DNA of 64,000 nt. Source: Rugalucina vietnamica (lineage: Eukaryota > Mollusca > Bivalvia > Lucinida > Lucinidae). The translations under genes and the position numbers were made by a program. Location: contig OZ024874.1 of NCBI GenBank assembly GCA_964017185.1, positions 48,512,856-48,576,855 of the forward strand, given 5' to 3'. Shown piece after piece: positions 31,975-42,354 of the stretch. The notes below the pieces were generated by a model, which was not told the DNA's origin, made no database searches, and saw only the letters and a list, made by a program, of their open reading frames with translations. Position 1 is the first letter of the stretch. Each line of letters opens with the position of its first letter.

Positions 31975-32917
31975 TACACATAGGAATAAGTTAGGGAACA
32001 CTTTAAGCCCTTGGGGAAAGTTTGAAAAATTTCTTCTGGTGATACTGAATTTTCTATCAAATATATTTCATACTTTGGCCTAGCTACACCCCAATTTATG
32101 GAAATTCACAACATTTTGTCTTTGTGCTACGGAGGATACAATATGCCATATGTGAAAAACACCACTTTTACTGAATAAAAGTTTGCCTTTTTGCTTCTGC
32201 ACTCCGCTACACTCAATTTTTGAAAGCAAAACAGGAATAAAATGTTGAATCTGACCGTTCTGAATGAATAAACGACTTTAGACCTAAAACTTCATGTTTA
32301 ATCTCAAAACCAACTAATCATACAGAATCTACAGTTTGCATTGATTTCTATGGAAAGCAAAATTCTTAGAAATTTTGCAAAAAAAAAGCCGTAAACGAAT
32401 AATTCCGCTAGGACACTATAACCAGAACGTGCATGTTTAGATTCCTGAAGGGCAATATCGAATATCTGGCTTAACATTTACAACCTGCAAAATGTATACC
32501 CAAAGAACAAAACGTGATTATAAAACCTACCCCCGGAAAAGTATGGACCTACCGCCGACAGTCGGTCAGAAAATAAAGACTTTATGATCAAAGTTCAACA
32601 AGCAATGTCTCAGTCTTATGCTTACGAGAAATTACGACAATGTGAGTTCAAATAAAGAAGTTATCGCAACGACTAGCAGTGCGTTTCTTAAACTTGGCAA
32701 AAAAAAAAAAATGAATAAAAGATGGCCGTTCATCGCCGCAGTTTTTGTTTGATGCTAACCATTTTCACATAGAAGTAACTTTGGATACTACAGAGTTTGA
32801 CAATTTATCAAAACATTTTTCATAATAGTTATTTTTACAAAGAAAGATATTTACAGTCTAAAGTTGGTGGTCACATTATTACAGGTGTTCCCTAACTTAT
32901 TTCCATGTGTATATATA
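31975..32917. mobile_element. 940-bp element with TA-type ends
   Basis: The ends TACACATAGGAATAAGTTAG...GGAACAC and GTGTTCCCTAACTTATTTCC...ATGTGTA are inverted repeats of about 27 bp, placed next to TA dinucleotides as in Tc1/mariner insertions. No transposase frame is present. It splits the endonuclease domain just before its SDH block. Confidence 0.75.
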
Positions 32918-33676
32918 CACAATTTTTTATGAAAACATAGCACATGTACATGTCTGTAAAATCTCGATAAGCGATCATTATGCTGTTTTTTGAAACTTAA
33001 CAATCGCGCTAAATCGAATACTCATCAGACCATAACGTACCGATCATTTAAGAACTTCGATTAGTGACCTGTGCAAAGTACCATGGGAAACTATTGAGCA
33101 CTTTGATAATATCAATGAAATAGTTCAAGTTTTGAATTATATGTTCTTAGAAGTTGTAAATAAACACGCCCCACTTAAGTCTCGTCGTATTAAACGAAAG
33201 TATCAACCAGATTGGCTCAGCCAACAAATTTTAGACTGTATTAAAGAACGAGATAAGTGCAAAGCAAGTGGCAAAATAGATGAGTACCGTGCCTTAAGAA
33301 AAAGGGTGTCTATGTTAATTGATTCCGCTAAAAAGGAAACCTATCAAACAAAGATTGAGGAGGGCAAAGATGGCCCACGTTCTATATGGAAATTGTTCAA
33401 GCAATTTGGCGCGAGTAAAAAGGGAACTTCGAAAGTTAATGATTTTGAAATAAAAATTGATAATGATATTATCACCAGTCATCAAGATATAGCTAATGTT
33501 TTTAATGATTATTTTGTTAATATTCCATCTAAGCTAAAAGAGCCGATACAACCATCAGACTTTACACTGCTTCAAGATTTTGTAAATTCGAAAGTTAATG
33601 ATGATACTAACTTCGTCATTCCTCATATAAACTATTCATTCGTCAATACGTATCTAGTTAATATGGATGCTTCCAA
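32918..33676 (+). pseudogene. Non-LTR ORF2: end of endonuclease and linker
   Basis: The text resumes with IYTQFF and reaches the S-D-H triplet of the endonuclease active site at 32970-32978. A 180-codon frame (33132-33676) then encodes the basic linker before the reverse transcriptase (HAPLKSRRIKRKYQPDWL, RDKCKASGKIDEYRALRKRV, SIWKLFKQFG). Stops lie between the two parts. It ends at NMDAS, where the Naiad is inserted. The next codons of the same protein reappear at 37758. Confidence 0.8.
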
Positions 33677-33678
33677 GA

Positions 33679-34172
33679 ATCAGAAAGCCCAAAAATAATC
33701 ATGATATCTTTCTGTACCAGCATTTTAAGCGCACTGGTCATTCTCCCAATGATGTTATAGTTCAACCAGTGGAGAAAATCTCATATGATGAAAATTCTGC
33801 AGTTAGATTTAAAAACATCAAACGATTTGAAACTGAACTTAAATGGATAAAATTACTGCAAACACCCTTTCCACTGGGATTTAACGACAGCATTTACCAT
33901 GAAGGCAACATTTCCAAAATGCCCGATTTTGATGTGCTTACACTTTCAGAGTCCCGTAAACGTAAATCTAGATCTCATGGTATACGGAAAAAGGGTAATG
34001 ACAAACGTAAACGGTGCGCTGCATTGAAATTGAACATTTCCCTTAATGATTTAGCTGTTAAACTAAGGATTCACGGTCGACATCCAATGCTGTCTTATCT
34101 TAGTTCTCTACCTATTGATGCATTACGTTCCTTGGACACAGAGGCTAATAGATTTTACAATGAAATCATCAA
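33679..34172 (+). pseudogene. Naiad GIY-YIG nuclease end and basic linker
   Basis: The frame opens in the middle of the nuclease: FLYQHFKRTGHSPNDV carries the two His of the zinc-binding pattern, and RFETELKWIKLLQTPFPLGF contains the Glu and the Trp-I-x-x-L...P-x-G ending expected of PLE nucleases. The GIY and YIG strands are missing because of 5' truncation. A Lys/Arg-rich stretch (KRKSRSHGIRKKGNDKRKR) follows, perhaps RNA- or DNA-binding. A frameshift near 34170 moves the reading frame to the next segment. Confidence 0.75.
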
Positions 34173-34432
34173 ATGTATGACGCTGCACTGTTAACAAGAT
34201 GTTATACTCAGCATGCTCTTCGTCCATTTATCGATTCCGAAGCTAATCACATTAGAAGTTTTAAAAAAATTCCTTTCATTAATAAAGGAATTGACTTTAT
34301 TGATTTACCAAGCATATTCCAAGACAAATCAGTGATGCAGTCTATACCTACCTACTTCCAAAATTCAGAACCTCCTATTATTTGTTACAAATATAACAAA
34401 CAAATCAGAAATACTATTTTTAATTTCAATAA

Positions 34433-34795
34433 AGTACAAGTAGACAAAGATCAGGAAAAGGCGAAATCAGAAAAAGACTCCCACTCCAAAAACCAAGGTG
34501 GGAAAAAAAAAAAAACTAACAATCAGGTACTTATACCATGAAAACATTTCGTAAGCCGAATGAGCAGCTATTTTCCCAATAGGTGGCCACTCAGTTACCT
34601 TAACTTAACTAAAAATATGCAAACATACATAAGGCGCCAACAGCACAAAAATATTTTAAACACCAAGACATAAAACAAAAAGAACCACCACAGAAGTATC
34701 GACTTCGAACGATCAGTAACACAAAGTTACTAGCGGGTTTAAATCGATTTTACACGGCCGTAACCTCACCCTCAGCTTCTGCATTGGTTCATAAT
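34433..34795 (-). mobile_element. Antisense Naiad fragment nested in the Naiad
   Basis: It begins at the Naiad 3' end (GTACAAGTAGACAAAG) and runs antisense to about the middle of the 3' unit (CATTGGTTCATAA). It interrupts the codons of FNK-LVSD and is flanked by AATAAA on both sides, consistent with a target-site duplication. Confidence 0.8.
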
Positions 34796-35888
34796 AAACT
34801 TGTTTCTGATCTTGATATCCATGCTAATACTCCCAAGTCTTGAGATTGTAAAGATTCAAAATATGTTTATCAACCAGCCGGAATTATAGTTACTGGAAAT
34901 TTAAAAATAATTTCGGATTCTAGAATTCGCAAAATTGTTTCTAAAGGTCCGAAATATAGATACCCTTCCTACATTAATTTCGACAAATGTAGAGAGGAGA
35001 TTGCATCTGCATTAAATGATTTCGATGGTGTAAACGAGAGGGTGTTGAGGATAATGCTCTTAAAGAATGGAAAAGAAGTATCTTCACTATCGTGGATAAA
35101 CGTTATTAAGTTTTATTCACAAAATACTAATCTTTTACCTCCTAAACCCAAATCGTCATTTAGGCATTTGAAGCAGGGTATCCAAGAATTTCATAGAAAG
35201 TATGTCTTGGTTCCGGCAGACAAAGCCGCAAACAATGTTGTTGTCGTTTGTAGGCTTCACTACGTTAACACCTTAAAACAAGAGCTTGATGGTACCAGGG
35301 CTTATCTGGAGACAGATACTGATGAAGTGTCTGTAGTTAATGCCCACTTAAACGATTTACCTGTTAAGTTTTCTGTTTGTGTCAATGAAGGCCAAGACAA
35401 ACTTCCTACGATGTATTGGTTACCTAAGCTTCACAAAAGACCATACAAAGCTAGATTTATTGCAAATTCTAGCTCTTGTACTACCACTGAACTTTCTAAA
35501 TTATTAACTTCCAGTCTTACTGCTATCAAATGTCATGTTATAAGATACTGTGAGACAGTGTATGAAACTTCAAATAAAATTGGTTTTGGTCAATAAAAAA
35601 ATCTGGTGAGGTGCTCAGTAAATTGAAGTTTAGAGGGTTCCGTGCGACAAGCTTGTCCACGTATGATTTTTTCTACTCTGTATACAACATTACCACATAA
35701 TCTAATAAAAGAAAAACTTCTGGATTTGATAGAGTGGTCCTTCAAAAGGGCATTAAAAAAACTATGGTTCACTTTATTTGGCATGTAATGACAGAAAGGC
35801 TTTTTTCACTTCCTCTGACCAAAGTCGGTATACACTTTGGTCATGTCAGAATGTGTGCGACGCCTTGTCCTATCTCCTTGATAAAAAG

Positions 35889-36290
35889 GTACAAGTAGGC
35901 AAAGATCAGGAAAAGGCGCAATCAGAAAAAGATTCCCACTCCAAAAACCGAGGTGGGAAAAAACCAAACTAACAATCAGGTACTTATACCATGAAACATA
36001 TCGTAAGCCGAATGAGCAGCTATTTTCCCAATAGGTGGCCACTCAGTTACCTTAACTTAACTAAAAATATGAAAACATACATAAGGCGCCAACAGCACAA
36101 AAAATTTTAAACACCAAGACATAAAACAAAAAGAACCACTACAGAAGTATCGACTTGGAACGATCAGTAACACAAAGTTACTGGCGGGCTTAAACCGGTT
36201 TTACAGGTACCTAACCTCACCCTCAGCTTCCGCAGTGGTTCACAACATTTAGTTAGTTCTTCGGTCCTCGTGGTGAATCTCTAACTAGTC
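35889..36290 (-). mobile_element. Second antisense Naiad fragment nested in the Naiad
   Basis: GGTACAAGTAGGCAAAGATC through GATTCTCTAACTAGTCAATA, antisense. It is longer than the first fragment. It splits the coding text between LLD and IRFG, just before the GIPMG motif. Confidence 0.8.
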
Positions 36291-37193
36291 AATATAGTAA
36301 TATATAGTAATATATTCATATTAGATTTGGGACCAAGTTATACAGACAAATTGTTGGAATTCCGATGGGTACAAATTGCGCACCTCTCGTAGCTGATTTA
36401 TTTTTATACTGCTACGAAAGAGATTTCATGGATTCTCTTAACCATGATAATCAAGCTGATGTTATCGAGGCTTTTAATTCCACATCTACTGTAGGTACCT
36501 CGATGACCTTTTGAACATAGACAACCCTTATTTTGAAGGTATGGTCAATCAAATTTATCCACCTGAACTTCAGTTGAACAAAGCCAATATCTCAGATATC
36601 GAAGCCCCCTTTTTAGATCTACATCTTTCTGTTGCAAATGGATTTGTTTCTTCTAAAATTTATGATAAGCGCGACGACTTTGATTTTGATATAGTAAATT
36701 TTTCTTTTTTGGATGGTGACGTTCCTCGACGTGCTTCTTATGGTGTTCACATTTCGCAACTTATTAGGTTTGCTAGAGTCTGCAATCATGTTGCAGACTT
36801 CAACGCTCGAAATAAATGTTTAACGGCAAAACTTCTCCAACAGGGCTATCGGTATCATAAACTTCGAAAAACCTTTTCTAAATTTTATCGTAGACACTAT
36901 GCATTGATTTCCAAATATAATGTTGGATTAAAGACGCTTTTAAGTGAGGGCCTTTCGGAACCTGAATTTTATGGTGACTTAGTTTACAAATTTAAGAAAC
37001 TTATAGGAATTATTTTTTTTTCTTTTCAGTTCAGAAAAATCATAACACGTTACAGACGTATATGTTATAACTTGAATGTTATGCGACAGTCTGCATGCTT
37101 AGTTTTTAAACCAATCATGGTTGATAACTATGCTGCCTTCTTTAATTGCACGCCGGTGGGTCGGGCGTCAGACTCTATGATGGCCCCGACTTA

Positions 37194-37757
37194 AAGCTAT
37201 TCATTTTAGTTGGTTGGGGCCGGAGCTCCTTGTTTGTTGCTTGGCCCACCAGGGATCTCCATCGTCGGGCAGCTTACTCAATCTGTGAGTCCTTGTTTTT
37301 GATTCATCAGGATGTTTATCATGATTAATTTGTTTGTTCTTGATGATTCATTGACTAGTTAGAGATTCACCACGAGGACCGAAGAACTTACTAAATGTTA
37401 TGAACCACTGCAGAAGCTGAGGGTGAGGTTAGGATCCTGTAAAACCGGTTTAAGCCCGCCAGTAACTTTGTGTTACTGATCGTTCCAAGGCGATACTTCT
37501 GTGGTGGTTCTTTTTGTTTTTTGTCTTGGTGTTTAATTTTTTTTTGTGCTGTTGGCGCCTTATGTATGTTTTCATATTTTTAATTAAGTTAAGGTAACTG
37601 AGTGGCCACCTATTGGGAAAATAGCTGCTCATTCGGCTTACGATGTGTTTCATGGTATAAGTGCCTGATTGTTAGTTTGTTTTTTTCCCACCTCGGGTTT
37701 TGGAGTGGGAGTCTCTTTCTGATTGCGCCTTTTCCTGATCTTTGCCTACTTGTACCT
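37194..37757 (+). other. Naiad 3' untranslated unit
   Basis: Runs from AAAGCTATTCATTTTAGTTG to TTTGCCTACTTGTACC. It is the reference for the solo units and fragments elsewhere in the window. It lacks about 65 bp present in other copies (a deletion near 37245). An ATGA...AA...TGA arrangement lies at 37400-37426. Confidence 0.8.
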
Positions 37758-39098
37758 TTCCAAAGCCACTGGACTTGATTCAATAGAACCTAAATTATTA
37801 AAGATGGCCCAAACGTTTTAGCGCCCTCCATAACATTCATGATAAATAAAAGTATTGAGACTGGGGTTTTCCAAATACATGGAAAAATGCAAAAGTTAAT
37901 CCAATATTCAAAACTGGAGACATGGATGATGTTAATAATTACAGGCCTATCTCAATCTTACCAACTCTTTCAAAGGTAATTGAAAAATGGATTGAGATAA
38001 AACTTATGTCTTATTTAGACGACTACTCTCTTCTTCATAAAAATCAAAGTGGATTTCGAAAAGGCCATTCAACAGAATCAGCTCTAATATGTATGACAGA
38101 TAGTTGGTTAAAAACCATTAATGAAGGTAAACTCGTTGGTTGTGCAATTATTGATTTCTGGAAAGCTTTAGACTTGGTTGATCATCAATTAGTTCTAAAG
38201 AAATTGCGTCATTATAAATTTAGTACTTCGACTTTGTCCTGGTTTCAGTCGTACCTTTATAACAGAACACAACAAGTTGTAATTAATAATTCATGTTCCA
38301 TCAGTGGCGATGTTTTGTGCGGGGTCCCACAGGGATCGATCTTAGGTCCACTTTTATTCTTGCTTTTTATCAATGACCTGCCACTTTCATTAAAAGATAT
38401 ACATCTATTTGTAGATTTGTATGCAGATGATACAACACTGTATAGTACTAACTTAGAAAAGGATGTCCTTGAAGCTAATCTTCAGAATGCGTTGGATTTA
38501 GTTCGCAGCTGGTGTTTAGAAAATGGAATGCTTATCAATACTGATAAAACTAAATTAATGCTTATTGCTAGCCGACAAAAACGATATTCTTTAATGGACA
38601 GCGAACTAAAAATTACGTTCAACAATATGCAATTGAAAAACTCTAGCAACGAAAAAATCTTAGGTGTTCACGTTGATCAAAATTTTGTCTGGAACAGTCA
38701 TTTTTAACATGTGTCCGGAAAAATTTCAACATACCTTTGGTTGTTATCACAGATTAGTTCTTATCTTACTGTTCAGCATAGACGTCTGTATTACAACGCA
38801 TATATAAAATCACATAGATCTGGAATATTGTTGTGTAGTCTGGGAAAGTTCAAGTAGTATAAATGTTACAAAAAATTAAAAAATTACAAAGAAGGGCGTG
38901 TAAGCTTATTCTCGGTAAAGATTATACAACCTTGGATGCTGCACGTAAAGAGTTACATATTTTATCATTTGATGAAACTGTTTTTCTACACAAAGCAAAA
39001 ACTATGTATAAGATAGCAAATAACGCAGCTCCTATTTACTTAACGGATTTTTTCCAGTTGAGAAGCAATGAAACTAATTTGAATTATTCACAGTTAAA
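37758..39098 (+). pseudogene. Non-LTR ORF2: reverse transcriptase and start of C-terminal domain
   Basis: The text resumes with SKATGLDSIEPKLLKMA (a frameshift follows), then an open frame of 261 codons: NNYRPISILPTLSKVIEKWI, QSGFRKGHSTESAL, AIIDFWKALDLVDH (first catalytic Asp), GVPQGSILGPLLFLLFINDL and LYADDTTLY (catalytic DD at 38426-38431). The frame ends at 38707. A further frame (38863-39098) carries LQRRACKLILG and the C-terminal helix region. The motifs place it in the CR1/L2 part of the jockey superfamily. The RT core is nearly intact, although the ORF is not. Confidence 0.85.
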
Positions 39099-39784
39099 CT
39101 TACAGTGGAGACAGAACTTAACTTCACACCCTTGTGCACTTCGTGTGCTCATGATGTGCACGACAACAGAGCGATTTCTGAGTTACGATGTGCAACCCAA
39201 GTTCAGAATGAAGTGCATTAAATTTGAAGTTTTGTTCCCAATCTTTTATCGAAGTGCACTTTTTACATGTGTTAAAATATATACGTACGTCTTACTATAA
39301 ACGAGAAGAGACAAGACTTTTATACTGATTGTATTTAGTCAATTTTGAAGAATAGGTGAATAATCAACTTGTACATGTGAGTGACTTTGTTTTGATCATT
39401 ACTATTACATTTGAGAAGAAAACCCCATTTATATTACGTATCAGAAAAATTGAATTTGTATTTTGAGAAAATTTTAAGGTGTGAAATCTTCACACCTGTC
39501 ATAGACTGAATACCCTTGAATCTGTCACCTGTCAAAAATCTAGAATATACGAGAATGTGTCATAAATCTAGAATACCCAAGACTGTACTGATGGCAGGGA
39601 TTTAGTTAGTATATATTAAAATGTCACTATAAACCAGCGCAATCTTAAACCGAGGTGCACAAGGAGTGCAAATCAATGTGCACATCATGTTCAGATGTCG
39701 CTCTTACCAAAGTGCACTTGTCTCTCAAAGCATGTGCACAAGAAGTGCACTTCCTGTAACCTTAAGTTCTACCTCCACTGTAAG
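39099..39784. mobile_element. 686-bp inverted-repeat element with GTGCAC motifs
   Basis: Ends CTTACAGTGGAG(A)CAGAACTTAA and its near-complement CTTAAGTTCTACCTCCACTGTAAG. GTGCACTT or its complement recurs near both ends and in the middle (39137, 39157, 39255, 39653, 39676, 39712, 39743). It splits the C-terminal part of the non-LTR ORF2: SQLNL precedes it, RSTSNRNF follows. Confidence 0.75.
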
Positions 39785-40345
39785 ATCAACATCAAATAGG
39801 AATTTTCTTATACCCAGGCCTAAAATAAATCTATTTAAAAACAGTTCGTCATATTCCGGTGCTTTAGTGTGGAACAGTATTCATTTATGGGTTAAAAATT
39901 CAAGTACAATTGAGTCATTTACAAACAATTGCTTACAATGGATGAAAGGTGATAGAACATCTTAGTCGTTTACACGTACCTCCGTCTCCATTGCATCATA
40001 TCAGCAATTCCATTACCTTTTCAATAACCTTTTTTTATTGTTTATCATACGCCATGTTTTAAATGTTGCCTGGATCGCGTCGAGGGAAAACTTAGAGGTT
40101 TTTATGTGTTTATAGTCTAATTAATTGAAGTGTCTGACTTGCGTCTGTAGTTCTTTGCATTTCAACAGATCGGAAATTTAGAACCCCAGACAATATGTTT
40201 TCCCATGACGACGATCACATTTTGCTTTGCTACATGTATAATGTTTGTTTTATTGTATCTTGTTTGTACATGTTTAGAGGGCATCGGGGAAGATTGGCTA
40301 TGCCAACCGAGCTACCCTCTTTAAATAAAGAAATTACTTACTTAC
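39785..40345 (+). pseudogene. Non-LTR ORF2 C-terminus and 3' tail
   Basis: An open stretch to 39965 reads NFLIPRPKINLFKNSSSYSG and ALVWNSI, the standard CR1/L2 ending. The 3' UTR carries GAGGGCATCGGGGAAGATTG...GAGCTACCCTC, a short stem, then AATAAAGAAATTACTTACTT at 40325-40344. Confidence 0.8.
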
Positions 40346-40479
40346 TTTTTATATTTGTGCACATTTTTCAAAAACTTCGGTTGCTCTAGGTTTTCATTTG
40401 CGCACAGAAATGTATATCATTTGCACACAGTTTCTTTTTAAAAAATTGCGCAAATGTGCTGCTACCAATTCAATAGCCC

Positions 40480-40800
40480 AGGTTACAGAAAATAAGATCA
40501 TGAGCCGCATTATTACAGATAAATGACTTAATTTCAAGCTTATCATATTATCACAGAATCATCATATTAAATTAGTCACCAAATGTCCAAGTTAATTCAT
40601 TTAACCCAGGTTAGACAAAATAACACCATGAGCTGCCTTATTACAGATAAATGACTAAATTTCATGCATTTTTCCTGAAAAAATCTTACCATATTATCAC
40701 AGAATCTTCATATCAAAGTAGTTACCAATTGTTCAAGTGTATTCAATAACTCAGGTTACACAAAATAACGTCATGGGCTGCATTATAATTTTAGCAAGTA
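40480..40800. repeat. Tandem repeat, about 2.3 units of 127-145 bp
   Basis: Units start with CAGGTTACA(G/C)AAAATAA at about 40480, 40606 and 40752, each with ATGAGC(C/T)GC and ATTATCACAGAATC. Confidence 0.75.
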
Positions 40801-40859
40801 TGTGTATTTTATACAAGTTTTATCTACATAATAAAATATAAATTGTTTGTATGGTCGTC

Positions 40860-40982
40860 CTTGTTGTTGGGTCCGAGTAGTCTCAAAATTGGGTCGGAGT
40901 TGTCTCAGGCTTGGGTCCGATTCGTCTTGGGTCCGAAAAATACCAAGGGTCCGAGTTGTCTTGGGTCCGAGTTGTCCGGCTA
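40860..40982. repeat. Short minisatellite TTGGGTCCGAGTTGTC
   Basis: Six to seven degenerate copies of about 16 bp (GGGTCCGAGTAGTCTC, GGGTCGGAGTTGTCTC, GGGTCCGAGTTGTCTT and so on). Confidence 0.85.
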
Positions 40983-42330
40983 CCTTATAGTATACCCATG
41001 CTCCGTCGTCCGTCGTCGTCCGTCCGTCCTTCGTCCGTCGTCCACAATCTCAAAGATCTTCTCCTCTGAAACCACTTGGCCAATCAAAGTTAAACTTCAC
41101 ATGGAACATCCTTAAGAAGAGGGAATGAATGTTTGTATAAATAGTCTAGGTCACATGACCAAGATGGCCGCCATGGCTATAAACAGCAAAAAAAACTTTA
41201 AACAATCTTCTTCTTCAGAAACAGAAGGCCTATGATTTTGAAACTTGGCATGAAGCATCAGGCAATGGAGCTCTACAAAGTTTGTATAAATCATGACCCT
41301 TTGATGACCTTGACATTTTTCAAATGTCAATTAATGGCAAAAAAAACTTGCTAGGAATGAGCAAATGGACAGAATGTTTATTTTCATGAAAATATTTTGG
41401 GTCCAGAGGAATGTCTGTCCCTGCCGCGGGGCTATATACATGTGTACGACCATAGTATTCAAACATCGTCTTCTCTGAATACGCTTGGCCAATCAAAGTA
41501 AAACTTTATGTGGATCATTCTTAGAAAGAGTTAATGAAAGTTTGTATGAATGGTCTAGGTCACATGACCAAGATTGGGCCATGGCTATAAAAAGCAAAAA
41601 AAAAAAAAAAAAACTTAAAAAAAATCTTCTTCAGAACCATAAGGCCTATGATTTTGAAACTTGGCATGAAGCATCAGGCAATAGAACTCTACAAAGTTTG
41701 CATATATCATGACCCTGGGATGACCTTGAACTTTTTACAGCAAGGTCAACTTAGGCCGACAATGCATTTGAATGGGAAACAATAGGAAAATGTCATTTAA
41801 TGGCAAAACACTTGCTAGGAATGAGCAAGTGGACAAAAGATTTATGTTTATGAAAATATGTTGGGCCCAGAGGGTTGTCTGCCCCTGCCTCGTGGCTATA
41901 TACATGTTTATGACCATGTGTGTGAAGCATTTTAGGAAGAGTGAATGAAAGTTTGTAAAAATGGTCTAGTTTACATGACCAAGATGGCTGCCATGGCTAT
42001 AAAGAGCAAAAACCTTTAAAAATCTTTTTCTTCAGAACCAGAAGGCCTATGATTTTGAAACTTGGCATGAAGCATAGAGGAAATCAAGGAATGGAGCTCT
42101 TCAAAGTTTGCATAAATCAGGACCCTGGGATGACCCTGACCTATTTTACGGCAAGGTCAACTTGGGTCGCCATGTATTTTAATGGGGAAAATTGTGAACT
42201 TGAAGGGCAAAACTTGCAGTAAATCGGCAAGTTGACTGAATTGTTATGATTTGAAAATAAATTTTGACTCCAGGGGTTAGTCTGACCCTGCCCTGGGGTT
42301 ATATACATGTATATATTACCATTCTAGTCA
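40983..42330 (-). repeat. GTATACTATAAG family, three tandem units of about 410 bp
   Basis: The inverted form of the 3918-4572 repeat. It starts at TTATAGTATACCCATGCTCC and CGTCCGTCC. Units are marked by CACATGACCAAGAT at about 41152, 41560 and 41970, and by CTATGATTTTGAAACTTGGC in each. The window's largest block of this family. Confidence 0.75.
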
Positions 42331-42354
42331 AACAAGTTTATTAATATGTATCTC

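Larger units (their letters stand above)
34173..37193 (+). pseudogene. Naiad linker and reverse transcriptase
   Basis: Coding pieces in order: 34173-34432 (ending NTIFNFNK); 34799-35105, with an in-frame TGA at 34841 just before Asp-Cys; 35110-35596, with ADKAANNVVVV, LPKLHKRPYKARFIANSS; 35600-35884, with the motif A text YDF at about 35662 (frameshifted); and 36300-37193, with GIPMGTNCAPLVADL (motif B), YLDDLL at 36496-36513 (catalytic DD) and LDLHL. The last frame ends ASDSMMAPT at the stop 37192-37194. At least five frame changes are present, but only one in-frame stop inside otherwise open coding text: the TGA. Confidence 0.75.
33677..37757 (+). mobile_element. Naiad-type Penelope-like element (N-terminal GIY-YIG)
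   Basis: A 5'-truncated insertion flanked by TTCCAA (33671-33676 and 37758-37763), splitting the non-LTR ORF2 exactly between two adjoining codons. It encodes the end of a GIY-YIG-type nuclease, then a linker and a telomerase-like reverse transcriptase. That order is opposite to canonical Penelope elements and matches the Naiad group. A 565-bp untranslated unit follows. Two antisense fragments of the same unit interrupt it (34433-34795, 35889-36290). Several frameshifts make it inactive. Confidence 0.8.
24284..40345 (+). mobile_element. CR1/L2-like non-LTR retrotransposon split by at least six insertions
   Basis: ORF1 fragments (24284-25430, 29150-30009), ORF2 endonuclease (31254-31973, 32918-33676), reverse transcriptase (37758-39098) and C-terminus with 3' tail (39785-40345) lie in order on one strand. 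The intervening blocks are recognisable insertions at 25434-29137, 30005-30634, 30971-31248, 31975-32917, 33677-37757 and 39099-39784. Removing them leaves close to 6 kb, a normal full length for this group. The 3' end, AATAAAGAAATTACTTACTT (40325-40344), is a short-repeat tail typical of CR1/L2. That all pieces are one original copy is inferred from order, strand and net length. Confidence 0.7.

Noticed and set aside
40860-40982. Regularly spaced repeats, considered as a CRISPR array
   Set aside because: Units are contiguous and degenerate without unique spacers, and the DNA is eukaryotic. It is a minisatellite.
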